This document shows positions 15,412 through 26,617 of a stretch of DNA of 64,000 bases, in pieces (position 1 is the first letter of the stretch; the number at the start of each line of letters is the position of its first letter). The stretch covers positions 5,218,501 through 5,282,500 of the forward strand of contig NZ_CP076134.1 of NCBI RefSeq assembly GCF_018736085.1, read 5' to 3'. A model generated the notes under the pieces. It saw nothing but the letters and a program-made list of their open reading frames with translations. It did not search any database and had not been told where the DNA came from. The translations under genes and the position numbers were made by a program. Source of the DNA: Bradyrhizobium sediminis. Its GTDB lineage: Bacteria; Pseudomonadota; Alphaproteobacteria; Rhizobiales; Xanthobacteraceae.

Positions 15412-17937
15412 TTGCCAGGTCAATCTCTCCCAGGAAATTTTCCGGCACCGGGCCAGCCCGTCGACGAACTCGCGCTGGCCGAGATCAAGAGCGCGATCCT
15501 CGTCAAGCTCACGCTGGCGGTAGGCAAGGACGCCGGCATCGCGACCACGCGCGACTGGTACAAGGCGGCGGCGCTGGCGCTGCGCGACCGCATCGTGCAC
15601 CGCTGGCTGATCACGGACAAGCAGAGCTACGACGAAGGCCGCAAGCGGGTCTACTATCTCAGCCTGGAATTCCTGATCGGGCGGCTGTTCACCGACGCCC
15701 TGAACAATATGGGCCTGCTGCCGGTGTTCGAGACGGCGCTCGGCGATCTCGGCGTCGGACTGTCCGATTTGCGCAAATGCGAGCCGGATGCGGCGCTCGG
15801 CAATGGCGGTCTCGGACGGCTGGCGGCGTGCTTCATGGAGAGCATGGCGACGCTGGCGATCCCCGCCATCGGCTACGGCATCCGCTACGATTTCGGCCTG
15901 TTCCGCCAGATCATCGCCAACGGCTGGCAGCAGGAATATCCCGACGAATGGCTCTCTTTCGGCAATCCCTGGGAATTCCAGCGGCCAGAGGTGGTCTATC
16001 ACGTGCATTTCGGCGGCGGCGTCGAACATGTCGAAGTCAAGGGCCGCGACCGCGCCATCTGGCATCCGGCGGAAACCGTCAAAGCCGTCGCCTACGATAC
16101 TCCGATCGTCGGCTGGCGCGGCCAGCACGTCAACGCGCTGCGGCTGTGGTCGGCGCGCTCGGCCGATCCGCTCAATCTCGACGTCTTCAACACCGGCGAC
16201 TATCTCGGCGCCAGCGCCGAGGAGGCGCGCGCCGAAGCGATCTGCAAATTCCTCTATCCGAATGACGAGAGCCCGGCGGGCCGCGAGCTGCGGCTGCGCC
16301 AGGAATATTTCTTCGTCTCCGCCTCGCTGCAGGACCTGGTCAAGCGCCATCTTTCGTCCGACGGGCAGTTGCGCGGGCTGGCGACGAAGGCCGCGGTGCA
16401 GCTCAACGACACCCATCCGAGCCTCGCCGTCGCCGAGCTGATGCGGATCCTGGTCGACCTGCACAATTTCCGCTGGGACGAGGCATGGAAGATCACGGTG
16501 GCAACGCTGTCCTACACCAACCACACGCTGCTGCCGGAGGCGCTGGAGACCTGGCCGGTCGAACTGTTCGAGCGGATGCTGCCACGCCATCTGGAAATCA
16601 TCTACCGCATCAACGTCACCCATCTGGCGCTCGCCGACGAGCGCTGCCCCGGCGACGACGATTTCAAGGCCTCGGTGTCCCTGATCGACGAGAAGTCCGG
16701 CCGCAGGGTTAGGATGGGGCAACTGGCGTTCGTCGGATCGCATCGCATCAACGGCGTCTCGGCGATGCATTCGGACCTGATGAAGGAGACCGTGTTCCAC
16801 GATCTCAATCATCTCTATCAGGGGCGCATCACCAACAAGACCAACGGCATCACCTTCCGCCGCTGGCTGATGCTGGCCAATCCGAAGCTGACCGAACTGT
16901 TGCGCGAGGCCTGCGGCGAGGCCGTGCTCGACGATCCCTCCCGGCTCGGACTGTTGGAGGCCCGCGCCAGCGACAACGCGTTCCAGCAGCAGTTCCGCGC
17001 CGTCAAGCATCACAACAAGGCCGCGCTGGCGCGGCTGATCGGCGAACGCCTCAATGTCAAGATCGACCCGTCGGCGCTGTTCGATATCCAGATCAAGCGC
17101 ATCCACGAATACAAGCGGCAGTTGCTCAACATCCTCGAGGCCGTGGCGTTCTATCACGCAATCAAGGACGACCCGCAGCGCGACTGGGTGCCTCGGGTGA
17201 AGATTTTCGCCGGCAAGGCGGCGGCGAGCTATCGCTACGCCAAGCTGATCATCAAGCTGATCAACGACGTCGCCGAAATCGTCAACAACGACCCTGCGAT
17301 CGGCGAAAAGCTCAAGATCGTGTTCCTCGCCGACTACAATGTCAGCCTCGCCAAGGTGATCATTCCCGCCGCCGACCTCTCCGAGCAGATTTCGACCGCA
17401 GGCATGGAAGCCTCCGGCACCGGCAACATGAAGCTCGCGCTGAACGGCGCGCTGACCATCGGAACGCTGGACGGCGCCAACATCGAAATCCGTGATCACG
17501 TAGGAGCGGAAAACATCGCGATCTTCGGCATGGAGGCGATGGACGTGGTGGTGCGGCGCAAGCAGGGGCTGGATGCGACCGACGCCATCCGGCGCTCGCC
17601 GCAGCTTTCGCGCGCCATCAACGCGATCGGGTGCGGCAAATTCTCGCCCAGCGACCCCGACCGGTTCGAATCGATCGCGCACGCGCTGCGCCATCACGAC
17701 CACTACATGGTCAGCGCAGATTTCGACTCCTATTACGAATGTCAGCGCAGCATCGACGCGCGCTGGCAGGTGGCGCCGGCATGGACGCGGGCTTCCATCC
17801 TCAACGTGGCACGAATGCCGTGGTTCTCGTCCGACCGCACCATCCGCGAATATGCCGAGGAGATCTGGAACGTGCCGGTGCGCGGTGCCCCGCCGCGGAC
17901 CCTGCAGGAACCGGGCGCGCAGCGCGGGGCCGGCTAG
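15412..17937 (+). CDS. glgP: Glycogen/starch/alpha-glucan phosphorylase
   Basis: An 841-residue GT35 enzyme that releases glucose-1-phosphate from glycogen. The TTG start at 15412 follows 'agaagga', a good Shine-Dalgarno. The N-terminal part has 'KRVYYLSLEFLIGRLFTDAL'. The middle contains 'GNGGLGRLAACFMES' and 'KAAVQLNDTHPSLAVAELMR'. The pyridoxal-phosphate site is 'GTGNMKLALNGALTIGTLDG', where the lysine of G-N-M-K binds PLP. The length is normal for the bacterial family. Other glycogen genes are not adjacent. A 967-codon antisense open frame across it is a composition artefact. Confidence 0.95.
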   Translation: MPGQSLPGNFPAPGQPVDELALAEIKSAILVKLTLAVGKDAGIATTRDWYKAAALALRDRIVHRWLITDKQSYDEGRKRVYYLSLEFLIGRLFTDALNNMGLLPVFETALGDLGVGLSDLRKCEPDAALGNGGLGRLAACFMESMATLAIPAIGYGIRYDFGLFRQIIANGWQQEYPDEWLSFGNPWEFQRPEVVYHVHFGGGVEHVEVKGRDRAIWHPAETVKAVAYDTPIVGWRGQHVNALRLWSARSADPLNLDVFNTGDYLGASAEEARAEAICKFLYPNDESPAGRELRLRQEYFFVSASLQDLVKRHLSSDGQLRGLATKAAVQLNDTHPSLAVAELMRILVDLHNFRWDEAWKITVATLSYTNHTLLPEALETWPVELFERMLPRHLEIIYRINVTHLALADERCPGDDDFKASVSLIDEKSGRRVRMGQLAFVGSHRINGVSAMHSDLMKETVFHDLNHLYQGRITNKTNGITFRRWLMLANPKLTELLREACGEAVLDDPSRLGLLEARASDNAFQQQFRAVKHHNKAALARLIGERLNVKIDPSALFDIQIKRIHEYKRQLLNILEAVAFYHAIKDDPQRDWVPRVKIFAGKAAASYRYAKLIIKLINDVAEIVNNDPAIGEKLKIVFLADYNVSLAKVIIPAADLSEQISTAGMEASGTGNMKLALNGALTIGTLDGANIEIRDHVGAENIAIFGMEAMDVVVRRKQGLDATDAIRRSPQLSRAINAIGCGKFSPSDPDRFESIAHALRHHDHYMVSADFDSYYECQRSIDARWQVAPAWTRASILNVARMPWFSSDRTIREYAEEIWNVPVRGAPPRTLQEPGAQRGAG

Positions 17938-18015
17938 GATCATCGGAAAACCATTACCTTGCGCGTCATTGAATTGACGCGCGATTGGCCCGATAATGGT
18001 CCTGAAAATAATACT

Positions 18016-18093
18016 GTCATTGCGAGCGAAGCGAAGCAATCCACAGCCAAAACAAGAAAGAAGCTGGATTGCTTCGCTTCGCTCGCAATGACG
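18016..18093. repeat. Interspersed palindromic repeat, family B, short form (copy 2)
   Basis: The left arm 'gtcattgcgagcgaagcgaa' plus 'gcaatcca' and the right arm 'tggattgcttcgcttcgctc' plus 'gcaatgac' are near-perfect inverted complements around a 15-20 bp centre. It lies between glgP and the thioesterase gene. Confidence 0.85.
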
Positions 18094-18125
18094 GGTAAAG
18101 CAGAAACTGCACTCCTGGGACTCCA

Positions 18126-18947
18126 ATGCTCACCAAGACCCCGCACCTTTTCGACGAGGCCACGCGCGTGACTGCCGGCGACAGCCGCTGGCAGGGGCAG
18201 ACCAGCGAGAACTACTGGGCCTTTGTCGGCCCGTTCGGCGGCGCCACCGCCGCCACCATCCTGCGGGCGCTGATGGAGCATCCGGAGCGGGCCGGCACAC
18301 CGCTCGCCATGACCGTGAATTATTGCGCGCCGATCGAACAAGGCGACTTCGATCTCGACATTCGCCTGGTCAAGGCCAACCGCTCGTCGCAGCACTGGTG
18401 CGTCGAGCTGACGCAAGGCGGCGGCGAGGTGGCGACGCTGGCCACCGCGGTGTTCGCCGAACGCCGTCCGTCATGGACGCACCAGCCCGCGCCATTTCCG
18501 CACGGCAAGTCGTTCGAACAGCTCCGGCCCTTTCCCAAGATGGCGGCGACCTGGGCCAATCAGTATGATTTTCGCTTCATGGAGGGCAATCCGGATTTCA
18601 GCGGGACGGCGCCGCCGGCCGAGCCTGCGAGCGCCTATTCCAAACTATGGATCGGCGACCGCGTGCCCCGGAAGATCGACATGCTGTCGCTGATGTCGAT
18701 GTCGGACGCGTTCTTCGGCCGGGTCTTTCATGCCACGCGCGCCATGGTGCCGTTCGGCACGGTGTCGCTGACGACCTATTTTCACGCCGACGCGGACGAT
18801 CTCGCGGCCGAGGATACCACCCGCGTGCTCGCGGTCGCCGACGCCAAGATCTTCCACAAGAGCTATGGCGATCAGAACGGCGAATTGTGGTCGCCGAACG
18901 GACGCCTGCTGGCGACCACGACCCAGATCGCGTATTTCAAGGCCTAG
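18126..18947 (+). CDS. Acyl-CoA thioesterase family protein (double hot-dog type)
   Basis: A 273-residue protein. The N-terminal half has 'YWAFVGPFGGATAATILRAL', the G-P-F/N-G-G block of TesB-like/thioesterase-superfamily hot-dog folds, followed by 'PLAMTVNYCAPIEQGDFDLD'. The C-terminal half holds 'MLSLMSMSDAFFGRVF' and 'FGTVSLTTYFHADADDL', corresponding to the second hot-dog with an aspartate in the S-D-A helix. It probably hydrolyses acyl-CoA in the cytoplasm. Its stop lies one base before the arginase ATG, so the two are co-transcribed. Confidence 0.82.
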   Translation: MLTKTPHLFDEATRVTAGDSRWQGQTSENYWAFVGPFGGATAATILRALMEHPERAGTPLAMTVNYCAPIEQGDFDLDIRLVKANRSSQHWCVELTQGGGEVATLATAVFAERRPSWTHQPAPFPHGKSFEQLRPFPKMAATWANQYDFRFMEGNPDFSGTAPPAEPASAYSKLWIGDRVPRKIDMLSLMSMSDAFFGRVFHATRAMVPFGTVSLTTYFHADADDLAAEDTTRVLAVADAKIFHKSYGDQNGELWSPNGRLLATTTQIAYFKA

Positions 18948-18948
18948 A

Positions 18949-19917
18949 ATGTCCGAACCCAACAAGCCGCGCATTGCCCTGCTCGGCGTTCCCATCGAGA
19001 TCGGCGCGTCGCGGCGCGGCACCCTGATGGGACCTGATGCGCTGCGGACGGCCGGCATCGGCCGGGTGCTCGATCAGCTGGGATTTGCCGTCGAGGATCA
19101 CGGTGACCTCAAGATGGCAGCGGTCGCACCCTGCGACGGCCCGGCACCGGCCAACGCCAAGTTCTATGACGACATCAAGACCTGGATTCGCGCGCTCAGC
19201 GAGCGCGCCTTCCTGCTCGCGCGTTCCGGCGCGGTTCCGATCTTCATGGGCGGCGATCACAGCCTGTCGATGGGATCGGTGAACGGCGTCGCGCGTTACT
19301 GGCAGGAATTGAACCGGCCGCTGTTCGTGCTGTGGCTCGACGCCCATGCCGACTACAACACGCCCGACACGACCGAGACCGGCAACATGCACGGCATGTC
19401 GGCGGCATTCCTGTGCGGCGAGCCCGGCCTCGATCGCCTGCTCGGCGACCAGCCGCGGGTCTCGATCGGTCGCGACCGGCTCGATCTGTTCGGAATCCGC
19501 TCGATCGATCCGCTGGAGAAGAAGCTCGTCGGCGAGCGTCCCATCGCGGTCGCCGACATGCGCGCGATCGACGAGTTCGGCGTCGGGGTCCTGATCCGGC
19601 GGGTGATCGAAAAGGTGAAGGCGCATGACGGCGTCCTGCATGTGTCTTTCGACGTCGACTTTCTGGATCCGGCGGTCGCGCCGGGCGTCGGCACCACGGT
19701 GCCGGGCGGCGCCACCTATCGCGAGGCGCATCTGGTCATGGAGCTGCTGCACGATTGCGGATTGGTGCGCTCGGTCGACATCGTCGAACTCAATCCGTTT
19801 CTCGACGAGCGCGGCCGCACCGCACGCGTCGCGGTCGAACTGGTCGGCAGCCTGTTCGGCATGCAGATCACCGACCGCCGGACGCCGAGCAATGCGGTGC
19901 TGCCGGATAATAGCTGA
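18949..19917 (+). CDS. rocF: Arginase
   Basis: A 322-residue ureohydrolase converting arginine to ornithine and urea. It carries the three manganese-binding signatures: 'GGDHSLSMGS', 'WLDAHADYNTPDTTETGNMH' and 'VSFDVDFLDPAVAPG'. 'NMHGMSAAFLCGEPG' is typical of true arginases rather than agmatinases. The ATG at 18949 overlaps the tail of the thioesterase gene, so it is translationally close to it. It ends before a strong bidirectional terminator shared with pckA. Confidence 0.92.
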   Translation: MSEPNKPRIALLGVPIEIGASRRGTLMGPDALRTAGIGRVLDQLGFAVEDHGDLKMAAVAPCDGPAPANAKFYDDIKTWIRALSERAFLLARSGAVPIFMGGDHSLSMGSVNGVARYWQELNRPLFVLWLDAHADYNTPDTTETGNMHGMSAAFLCGEPGLDRLLGDQPRVSIGRDRLDLFGIRSIDPLEKKLVGERPIAVADMRAIDEFGVGVLIRRVIEKVKAHDGVLHVSFDVDFLDPAVAPGVGTTVPGGATYREAHLVMELLHDCGLVRSVDIVELNPFLDERGRTARVAVELVGSLFGMQITDRRTPSNAVLPDNS

Positions 19918-19933
19918 GGGACTGGTACCGAAT

Positions 19934-19965
19934 AAAAAAGGGCGGCCTCGCGGCCGCCCTTTTGA
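19934..19965. terminator. Bidirectional intrinsic terminator between arginase and pckA
   Basis: The stem 'gggcggcc' (19940-19947), loop 'tcgc' and 'ggccgccc' (19952-19959) are flanked by an A6 run on the left and T4 on the right. The hairpin therefore works in both directions. It sits between the convergent arginase (ends 19917) and pckA (ends 19990). Confidence 0.92.
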
Positions 19966-19989
19966 TTCACGGAAACGATCCTCCGAAAC

Positions 19990-21603
<1,614 letters not shown>

Positions 21604-21970
21604 TGGAAGAATCCTCCTGGAACCCGCGTATCTCCTGCGCGAATGTCGCCAAACGCGCCGCTGTCGCGGTGACCTTCTATATAGCCTTCCGGCTATGTCC
21701 GGCGACCTAATACTCATGAACGCCAAGCTTGCCAAGCCGATGCCGCGATATTTGGTTTATTCGAAGGCGGCTCGTCGAGGCCGCGCATTGCCCGCCGCAA
21801 CGCGAGCCAAATCGGCCGATATTCAAAGGTTTGGACGCACGGTAGCGCGACCATTCTCCGCGATCGTCACCGTATTGCGACGCACAATCCACATTTGTTA
21901 ATCGCGGCGCCTTCGCCGATCATGATGATGCGTTCTCCCTTCGCTTCATTTGCGTTGAGGCGAGTTCTCG
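21604..21970. other. Intergenic region upstream of pckA
   Basis: This 367-bp gap lies between the pckA start and the 3' end of the HugZ-like gene, and must hold the pckA promoter. It is clearly less GC-rich than its flanks (e.g. 'ccttctatatagccttccgg' near 21670). I could not assign a confident -35/-10 pair or a known operator, and no coding sequence is convincing. Confidence 0.5.
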
Positions 21971-22705
21971 TCAGGCCTTCGCCCGCGCCTCGCCTGCCAG
22001 CCTGACCAGCATTTTTCGCAACTCGCCCGGCCCGGTCACCCGCTCCGGAAAATCCAGCCGCAGGGTTTTCGAGCCGGCCTGCAGGTCGAGCCCGCCGGGA
22101 TCACAGCCGGTGCAGAGCCAATCGAGGGCCTCCGCGCCGAGCAGCCGGGTCGCGTACAGCTTAGTCGCGTCGCGGTGATCTGCGTTCATGTGGTCGATGG
22201 CGTTTTGCTCGGCCTCCACGAGCGCGCCGGCGTCGGAGATATCGGTCAGAAACTGATCAGGCCGGAGGTCGACGATCCGCCCGAAACCCGCCACCAGATG
22301 CATGCCCGAGGGCCGGATCCGGAAGAAGGAGAAATCCTTGAAATCGACAAAGCCTTCGGCGGACGGATGGACGCTGAGGTAACGGCGGCGCAGGACCGCC
22401 CCTTGTTCCGCCCCGGCCTCCTCGGCCCGGCCCAACAGCATGATCCGGACCCCCTCCAGCGGATCGCCCTCGGCCCGCTCGTCCAGCATCAGCGAAACCC
22501 TGTCATCGCCGAGAATGTTCCTTGTATGCAGCGCCAGCCGGGAAATCAGCAGGATCGGGGAACCGTCGGGGGCGCTGGCGACGTTGACCAGCGAGCAATA
22601 CGGGTCGCCGCTGCCGGTCATCAGGGTCGCCAGCGCCCCCTGCCGGCTGCGGCGCAATAGCGACCGGGCCAGCCGGCCGGCATCGAAATCAGTGGTGGGC
22701 TGCAT
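21971..22705 (-). CDS. HugZ-like heme/FMN-binding split-barrel protein with DUF2470 domain
   Basis: A 244-residue protein. The N-terminal pyridoxamine-phosphate-oxidase-like split barrel contains 'QGALATLMTGSGDPYCSLVN' and 'SRLALHTRNILGDDRVSLML'. The C-terminal DUF2470 part has 'AEQNAIDHMNADHRDATKLY', whose histidines resemble the heme-handling region of HugZ proteins. Members take part in heme utilisation or degradation, but many are uncharacterised. It is divergent from chvI and sits between it and pckA. No iron-responsive ICE or Irr-type box was evident upstream. Confidence 0.8.
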   Translation of the reverse strand: MQPTTDFDAGRLARSLLRRSRQGALATLMTGSGDPYCSLVNVASAPDGSPILLISRLALHTRNILGDDRVSLMLDERAEGDPLEGVRIMLLGRAEEAGAEQGAVLRRRYLSVHPSAEGFVDFKDFSFFRIRPSGMHLVAGFGRIVDLRPDQFLTDISDAGALVEAEQNAIDHMNADHRDATKLYATRLLGAEALDWLCTGCDPGGLDLQAGSKTLRLDFPERVTGPGELRKMLVRLAGEARAKA

Positions 22706-22922
22706 TGCTCAGTTCCCCATATCTCATTGCAAAAAGGGCCTTTTCCCGGCAGAAAGGGTATCTATATAGGTTTGGGGCCCTTCGATAGCTCGGGCGTTTT
22801 GCGGAATTCGGTCACACTTCAGCCCAGCTTGCATTGCTCGTTGACCGCGTTCGAAGCCCAAATATGCGGCGCATCACTGGATTGCTGCCGTTTCAGCCAC
22901 ACGTGTTTCTGAAAGCAGGCTC

Positions 22923-23624
22923 ATGCCCACAATCGCCCTGGTCGACGACGACCGCAACATTCTCACATCCGTCTCGATCGCGCTCGAAGCCGAGGGCTAT
23001 CGCATCATGACCTACACGGATGGCGCCTCCGCGCTCGACGGCTTCCGCACCTCACCGCCCGACCTTGCGATCCTCGACATCAAGATGCCGCGCATGGACG
23101 GCATGGAGACGCTGCGGCGGCTGCGGCAGAAGTCCGACCTGCCGGTGATTTTCCTCACCTCCAAGGATGAGGAAATCGACGAATTGTTCGGCCTCAAAAT
23201 GGGCGCCGACGATTTCATCCGCAAGCCGTTCTCGCAGCGCCTCCTGGTCGAGCGCGTCAAGGCCGTGCTGCGCCGCGCCGCGCCGAAGGATCCGACCGCC
23301 GCTCCGAAGGAGACCGACGCCAAGGCGCTGGACCGCGGCCTGCTCCGGATGGATCCGGAGCGCCACACCTGCACCTGGAAGAACGAGCCGGTGACCTTGA
23401 CGGTGACGGAGTTTCTGATCCTGCAGGCGCTGGCGACGCGACCTGGCGTCGTGAAGAGCCGCAACGCCCTGATGGACGCCGCCTACGACGATCAGGTCTA
23501 TGTCGACGATCGCACCATCGACAGCCACATCAAGCGGCTGCGCAAGAAGTTCAAGGTGGTGGACGACGATTTCGAGATGATCGAAACCCTGTATGGCGTC
23601 GGCTACCGCTTCAAGGAAACCTGA
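22923..23624 (+). CDS. chvI: Response regulator ChvI
   Basis: A 233-residue OmpR-family regulator. The receiver domain begins '[17 protein letters not shown]', with the acidic pocket and phospho-acceptor aspartate in '[20 protein letters not shown]'. '[20 protein letters not shown]' gives the Thr and the start of the K-P block '[11 protein letters not shown]'. The C-terminal winged helix ends '[20 protein letters not shown]'. It partners the ChvG sensor 117 bp downstream. In related rhizobia this pair (ExoS/ChvI) controls exopolysaccharide, motility and acid-induced genes and is essential for symbiosis. Confidence 0.95.
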   Translation: MPTIALVDDDRNILTSVSIALEAEGYRIMTYTDGASALDGFRTSPPDLAILDIKMPRMDGMETLRRLRQKSDLPVIFLTSKDEEIDELFGLKMGADDFIRKPFSQRLLVERVKAVLRRAAPKDPTAAPKETDAKALDRGLLRMDPERHTCTWKNEPVTLTVTEFLILQALATRPGVVKSRNALMDAAYDDQVYVDDRTIDSHIKRLRKKFKVVDDDFEMIETLYGVGYRFKET

Positions 23625-23741
23625 TTTGAGGGCGTTCGACGGGCGTTTTGTTGACTGACGCCCCCGCGCATCTCGGGTAGGATGCGGTGAGGCGACGCAC
23701 ATCCCGACGACGGAACCCGAAACAACCGGCAGTTTTGGCCA

Positions 23742-25559
23742 TTGCTCGATCGAACGCAGCCTGATCCAAGCCTGAATGCCGAGGGTGCCTTGCCGTCACT
23801 CGCCCTGGGCGACGCTGCCGTCGACACCCCGCCGCCGCACAGCGGGCAACGGGTGCTCGGCTTTTTGCGCCGCGCCGGTCAGTTTTTCTTCGCGCTGTCC
23901 TTCTCCAGCCTCACCCGCCGCATCGTCTCCCTGAACATCGCCGGCCTCGTCGCGCTGGTGGCGAGCATTCTTTACCTCTCGCAGTTCCGCGCCGGCCTGA
24001 TCGACGCGAAGGCGCAGAGCCTTCTGGTGCAGGCCGAGATCATCGCCGGTGCGATCGCAGCTTCCGCCACCGTCGAGACCAACACCATCACCATCGATCC
24101 CGACCGGCTGCTCGACCTGAAGCCGGGCGAGACCTACGGCGTTCCGGACGAATATTCCGGGCTGGATTTCCCGATCAATCCGGAGCGCGTCGCTCCCGTG
24201 CTGCGGCGGCTGATTTCGCCGACCAAGACCCGCGCCCGCATCTATGGCGGCGACGGTGGACTGATCCTCGACAGCCGCAGCCTCTACGGCCGCGGCGACG
24301 TGATGCGCTTCGAGCTGCCGCCGCCGTCGTCCGACAAGCCGGGCATGGCCGAGCGCTCGATGATCGCGATCCGCACCTGGCTCAACCGCGGCGACCTGCC
24401 GCTCTATCGCGAGCTCGGGCCGGAGAACGGCAAGGGCTATCAGGAAGTCGTACAGGCGCTCGACGGCCTGAAGAGCAGCATGGTGCGCATCAACGACCGC
24501 GGCGAGGTGATCGTTTCGGTCGCGGTCCCGGTGCAGCGGTTTCGCGCAGTGCACGGCGCCTTGATGCTGTCGACGCAAGGCGACGACATCGACCAGATGG
24601 TGACCGCCGAGCGGCTCGCGATCCTGAAAATCGGCGGCGTCGCCGCCGCCGTGATGATCATGCTGTCGCTGCTGCTGGCGAGCACCATCGCAGGGCCCGT
24701 ACGCCGGCTCGCCGACAGCGCCGAGCGCGTCCGCCGCCGCATCCGCACCCGCGTCGAGATTCCGGATTTCACCCGCCGCCGCGACGAGATCGGGCATCTC
24801 TCCGGCGCGCTGCGCGACATGACGGACGCGCTCTATAACCGCATCGAGGCGATCGAGATGTTCGCCGCCGACGTCGCCCACGAATTGAAGAACCCGCTGA
24901 CCTCGCTGCGCTCGGCCGTCGAAACGCTGCCCTTGGCGCGCAACGAGAACAGCCGCTCGCGGCTGCTGGCCGTCATCGAGCACGACGTCAAGCGGCTCGA
25001 CCGCCTGATCTCCGACATCTCGGACGCCAGCCGGCTCGATGCCGAACTGCAGCGCCAGGACATGACCTCGGTCGATCTGCGCCGCCTGCTGACCGCGCTC
25101 ACCACGGTCTCCAATGAAACAAGGCGCGGCAACAACGTCGCCGTCGAGGTTCGCTTCGAGGGCCGCGGGCCCAACGACACCTTCTCGGTGCCGGGTCATG
25201 ATTCGCGGCTCGGACAGGTAATCTCCAACCTGCTCTCCAACGCGCAGTCGTTTTCCGAAGCCGGCGGCAAGGTGCGGATCGTCTGTCGCCGCGTGAAGAA
25301 CGAAATCGAAATCGTGGTCGACGACGACGGGCCGGGGATCGGCGAGGATGCGCTGGAGCGGATCTTCGAGCGCTTCTACACCGACCGGCCGCATCAGGGC
25401 TTTGGGCAGAATTCCGGCCTCGGCCTGTCGATCTCCAAGCAGATCATCGAGGCCCATGGCGGGCGCATCTGGGCCGAGAATCGCCCCGGCGCCGCCGGAC
25501 CCGATGGCGAGCCGACGGTAGCCGGCGCGCGCTTCGTGGTCAGGCTGCCCGCGCCATGA
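23742..25559 (+). CDS. chvG: Sensor histidine kinase ChvG
   Basis: A 605-residue kinase with a TTG start at 23742. Two membrane segments ('IVSLNIAGLVALVASILYLS' near residue 61 and 'IGGVAAAVMIMLSLLLASTI' near residue 300) flank a roughly 220-residue periplasmic sensor. It then has a HAMP region, the H-box 'DVAHELKNPLTSLRSAVE', N-box 'GQVISNLLSNAQSFS', and G boxes 'DDDGPGIGED' and 'GLGLSISKQIIEAHGG'. The stop overlaps the hprK start as ATGA, so translation is coupled to HPr kinase. Confidence 0.95.
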   Translation: MLDRTQPDPSLNAEGALPSLALGDAAVDTPPPHSGQRVLGFLRRAGQFFFALSFSSLTRRIVSLNIAGLVALVASILYLSQFRAGLIDAKAQSLLVQAEIIAGAIAASATVETNTITIDPDRLLDLKPGETYGVPDEYSGLDFPINPERVAPVLRRLISPTKTRARIYGGDGGLILDSRSLYGRGDVMRFELPPPSSDKPGMAERSMIAIRTWLNRGDLPLYRELGPENGKGYQEVVQALDGLKSSMVRINDRGEVIVSVAVPVQRFRAVHGALMLSTQGDDIDQMVTAERLAILKIGGVAAAVMIMLSLLLASTIAGPVRRLADSAERVRRRIRTRVEIPDFTRRRDEIGHLSGALRDMTDALYNRIEAIEMFAADVAHELKNPLTSLRSAVETLPLARNENSRSRLLAVIEHDVKRLDRLISDISDASRLDAELQRQDMTSVDLRRLLTALTTVSNETRRGNNVAVEVRFEGRGPNDTFSVPGHDSRLGQVISNLLSNAQSFSEAGGKVRIVCRRVKNEIEIVVDDDGPGIGEDALERIFERFYTDRPHQGFGQNSGLGLSISKQIIEAHGGRIWAENRPGAAGPDGEPTVAGARFVVRLPAP

Positions 25560-26083
25560 CGGCGGCGGCGACAGCGAGCGTGCATGCATCCGCCGTGCTG
25601 GTGGGCAAGCGCGCGGTGCTGATTCGGGGGGCCTCGGGCGCCGGCAAATCCCGCCTGGCGTTCGATCTGATCCTTGCCGGGCGCTCGGGACAGATACCGC
25701 CGGCCGTGCTGGTCGGCGACGATCGCGTCCATCTCGAGGCGCGTGACGGGGAACTCGTGGTCCACCCGGCGGCCGAACTGGCCGGCCTGATCGAGATTCG
25801 CGGGCTCGGGATCCGCGCTTGCGACTTCGCGGCCGAGGCCATCGTCGGCCTGGTGGTCGATCTCGCGGCGCCCGATGCGGACCGCCTGCCGCAGCCGGAA
25901 GCGCTGTGGACACGGATCCATGGTATTGAAATACCTAGAATTCCCGTGGGAATTGGTTACGCGGCGGCGCCACTCGTCATCGCTGCACTGACCATGACCG
26001 CGAATTCACCTTCATCCCGACCTTCGGCTGATTGCCCGAAGGGAATTGGTAACCATATCAGCCCCACTATCGCGACCGAATAG
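25556..26083 (+). CDS. hprK: HPr kinase/phosphorylase, short alphaproteobacterial type
   Basis: A 175-residue protein that keeps only the catalytic domain. Walker A is 'RGASGAGKSRLAFDLI' near residue 24. The signature region 'LIEIRGLGIRACDF' corresponds to the V-R-G-x-G family motif. The acidic catalytic region 'LVGDDRVHLEARDG' is also present. It phosphorylates HPr at the regulatory serine. The start overlaps chvG. Downstream EIIA and HPr form the rest of this regulatory phosphotransferase branch. The C-terminal 30 residues are low in conservation, and the 5' end of the reading frame is well fixed by the ATGA overlap. Confidence 0.9.
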   Translation: MTAAATASVHASAVLVGKRAVLIRGASGAGKSRLAFDLILAGRSGQIPPAVLVGDDRVHLEARDGELVVHPAAELAGLIEIRGLGIRACDFAAEAIVGLVVDLAAPDADRLPQPEALWTRIHGIEIPRIPVGIGYAAAPLVIAALTMTANSPSSRPSADCPKGIGNHISPTIATE

Positions 26084-26215
26084 ACCGGCCCCGGCTTCCC
26101 TCCCTACCGCTGATTTCCGGGAGAATCGCAAAGATCCCCTCTTGCGCGGGGGCTCTGGATGGTCAAAGTGGCGCGTTCGTGCGGTGCACCAAAAAGCACC
26201 CGCGAGGAGTTTCCG

Positions 26216-26617
26216 ATGATTGGTCTAGTACTTGTGACCCATGGGCGCCTTGCCGACGAGTTCAAGGCGGCGCTCGAACATGTCATGGGTCCGCAAAAAC
26301 AAATCGAAGCCGTCACGATCGGTGCCGAGGACGATTCCGATTTATGTCGAAGTGACATTATCGAGGCGGTCAACCGCGTCGACAGTGGCGACGGCGTTGC
26401 TATCCTCACCGACATGTTCGGCGGCACGCCCTCCAACCTCGCGATCTCCTGCATGAGCCGTCCCAAGGTGGAAGTGCTCGCAGGCATCAATCTCCCCATG
26501 CTGGTCAAGCTTGCCAAGGTTCGCGAGGAGCGTTCGCTGCCCGACGCCATCGCCATGGCCCAGGAAGCCGGCCGCAAATACGTGACCATCGCCAGCCGGG
26601 TTCTCGCCGGCAAATGA
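26216..26617 (+). CDS. PTS system EIIA component, mannose type
   Basis: A 133-residue EIIA-Man domain protein starting 'MIGLVLVTHGRLADEFKAAL'. Histidine 9 in V-T-H-G is the phosphorylation site. 'DSGDGVAILTDMFGGTPSNL' is the characteristic loop. The ATG at 26216 has a GAGGAG Shine-Dalgarno 7 bp upstream. No EIIB, EIIC or EIID is nearby, so it probably works in regulation rather than sugar uptake. The stop overlaps the HPr start (ATGA). Confidence 0.92.
   Translation: MIGLVLVTHGRLADEFKAALEHVMGPQKQIEAVTIGAEDDSDLCRSDIIEAVNRVDSGDGVAILTDMFGGTPSNLAISCMSRPKVEVLAGINLPMLVKLAKVREERSLPDAIAMAQEAGRKYVTIASRVLAGK

Noticed and set aside
15223-18126. 967-codon open frame antisense to glgP
   Set aside because: The sense strand encodes a complete glycogen phosphorylase with all motifs. 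The antisense frame is long only because stop codons are rare in GC-rich DNA, and its sequence has no recognisable domains.
25939-25955. AATTCCCGTGGGAATT palindrome inside hprK as an operator
   Set aside because: It lies within coding sequence far from any start, and a single copy gives no support beyond chance.
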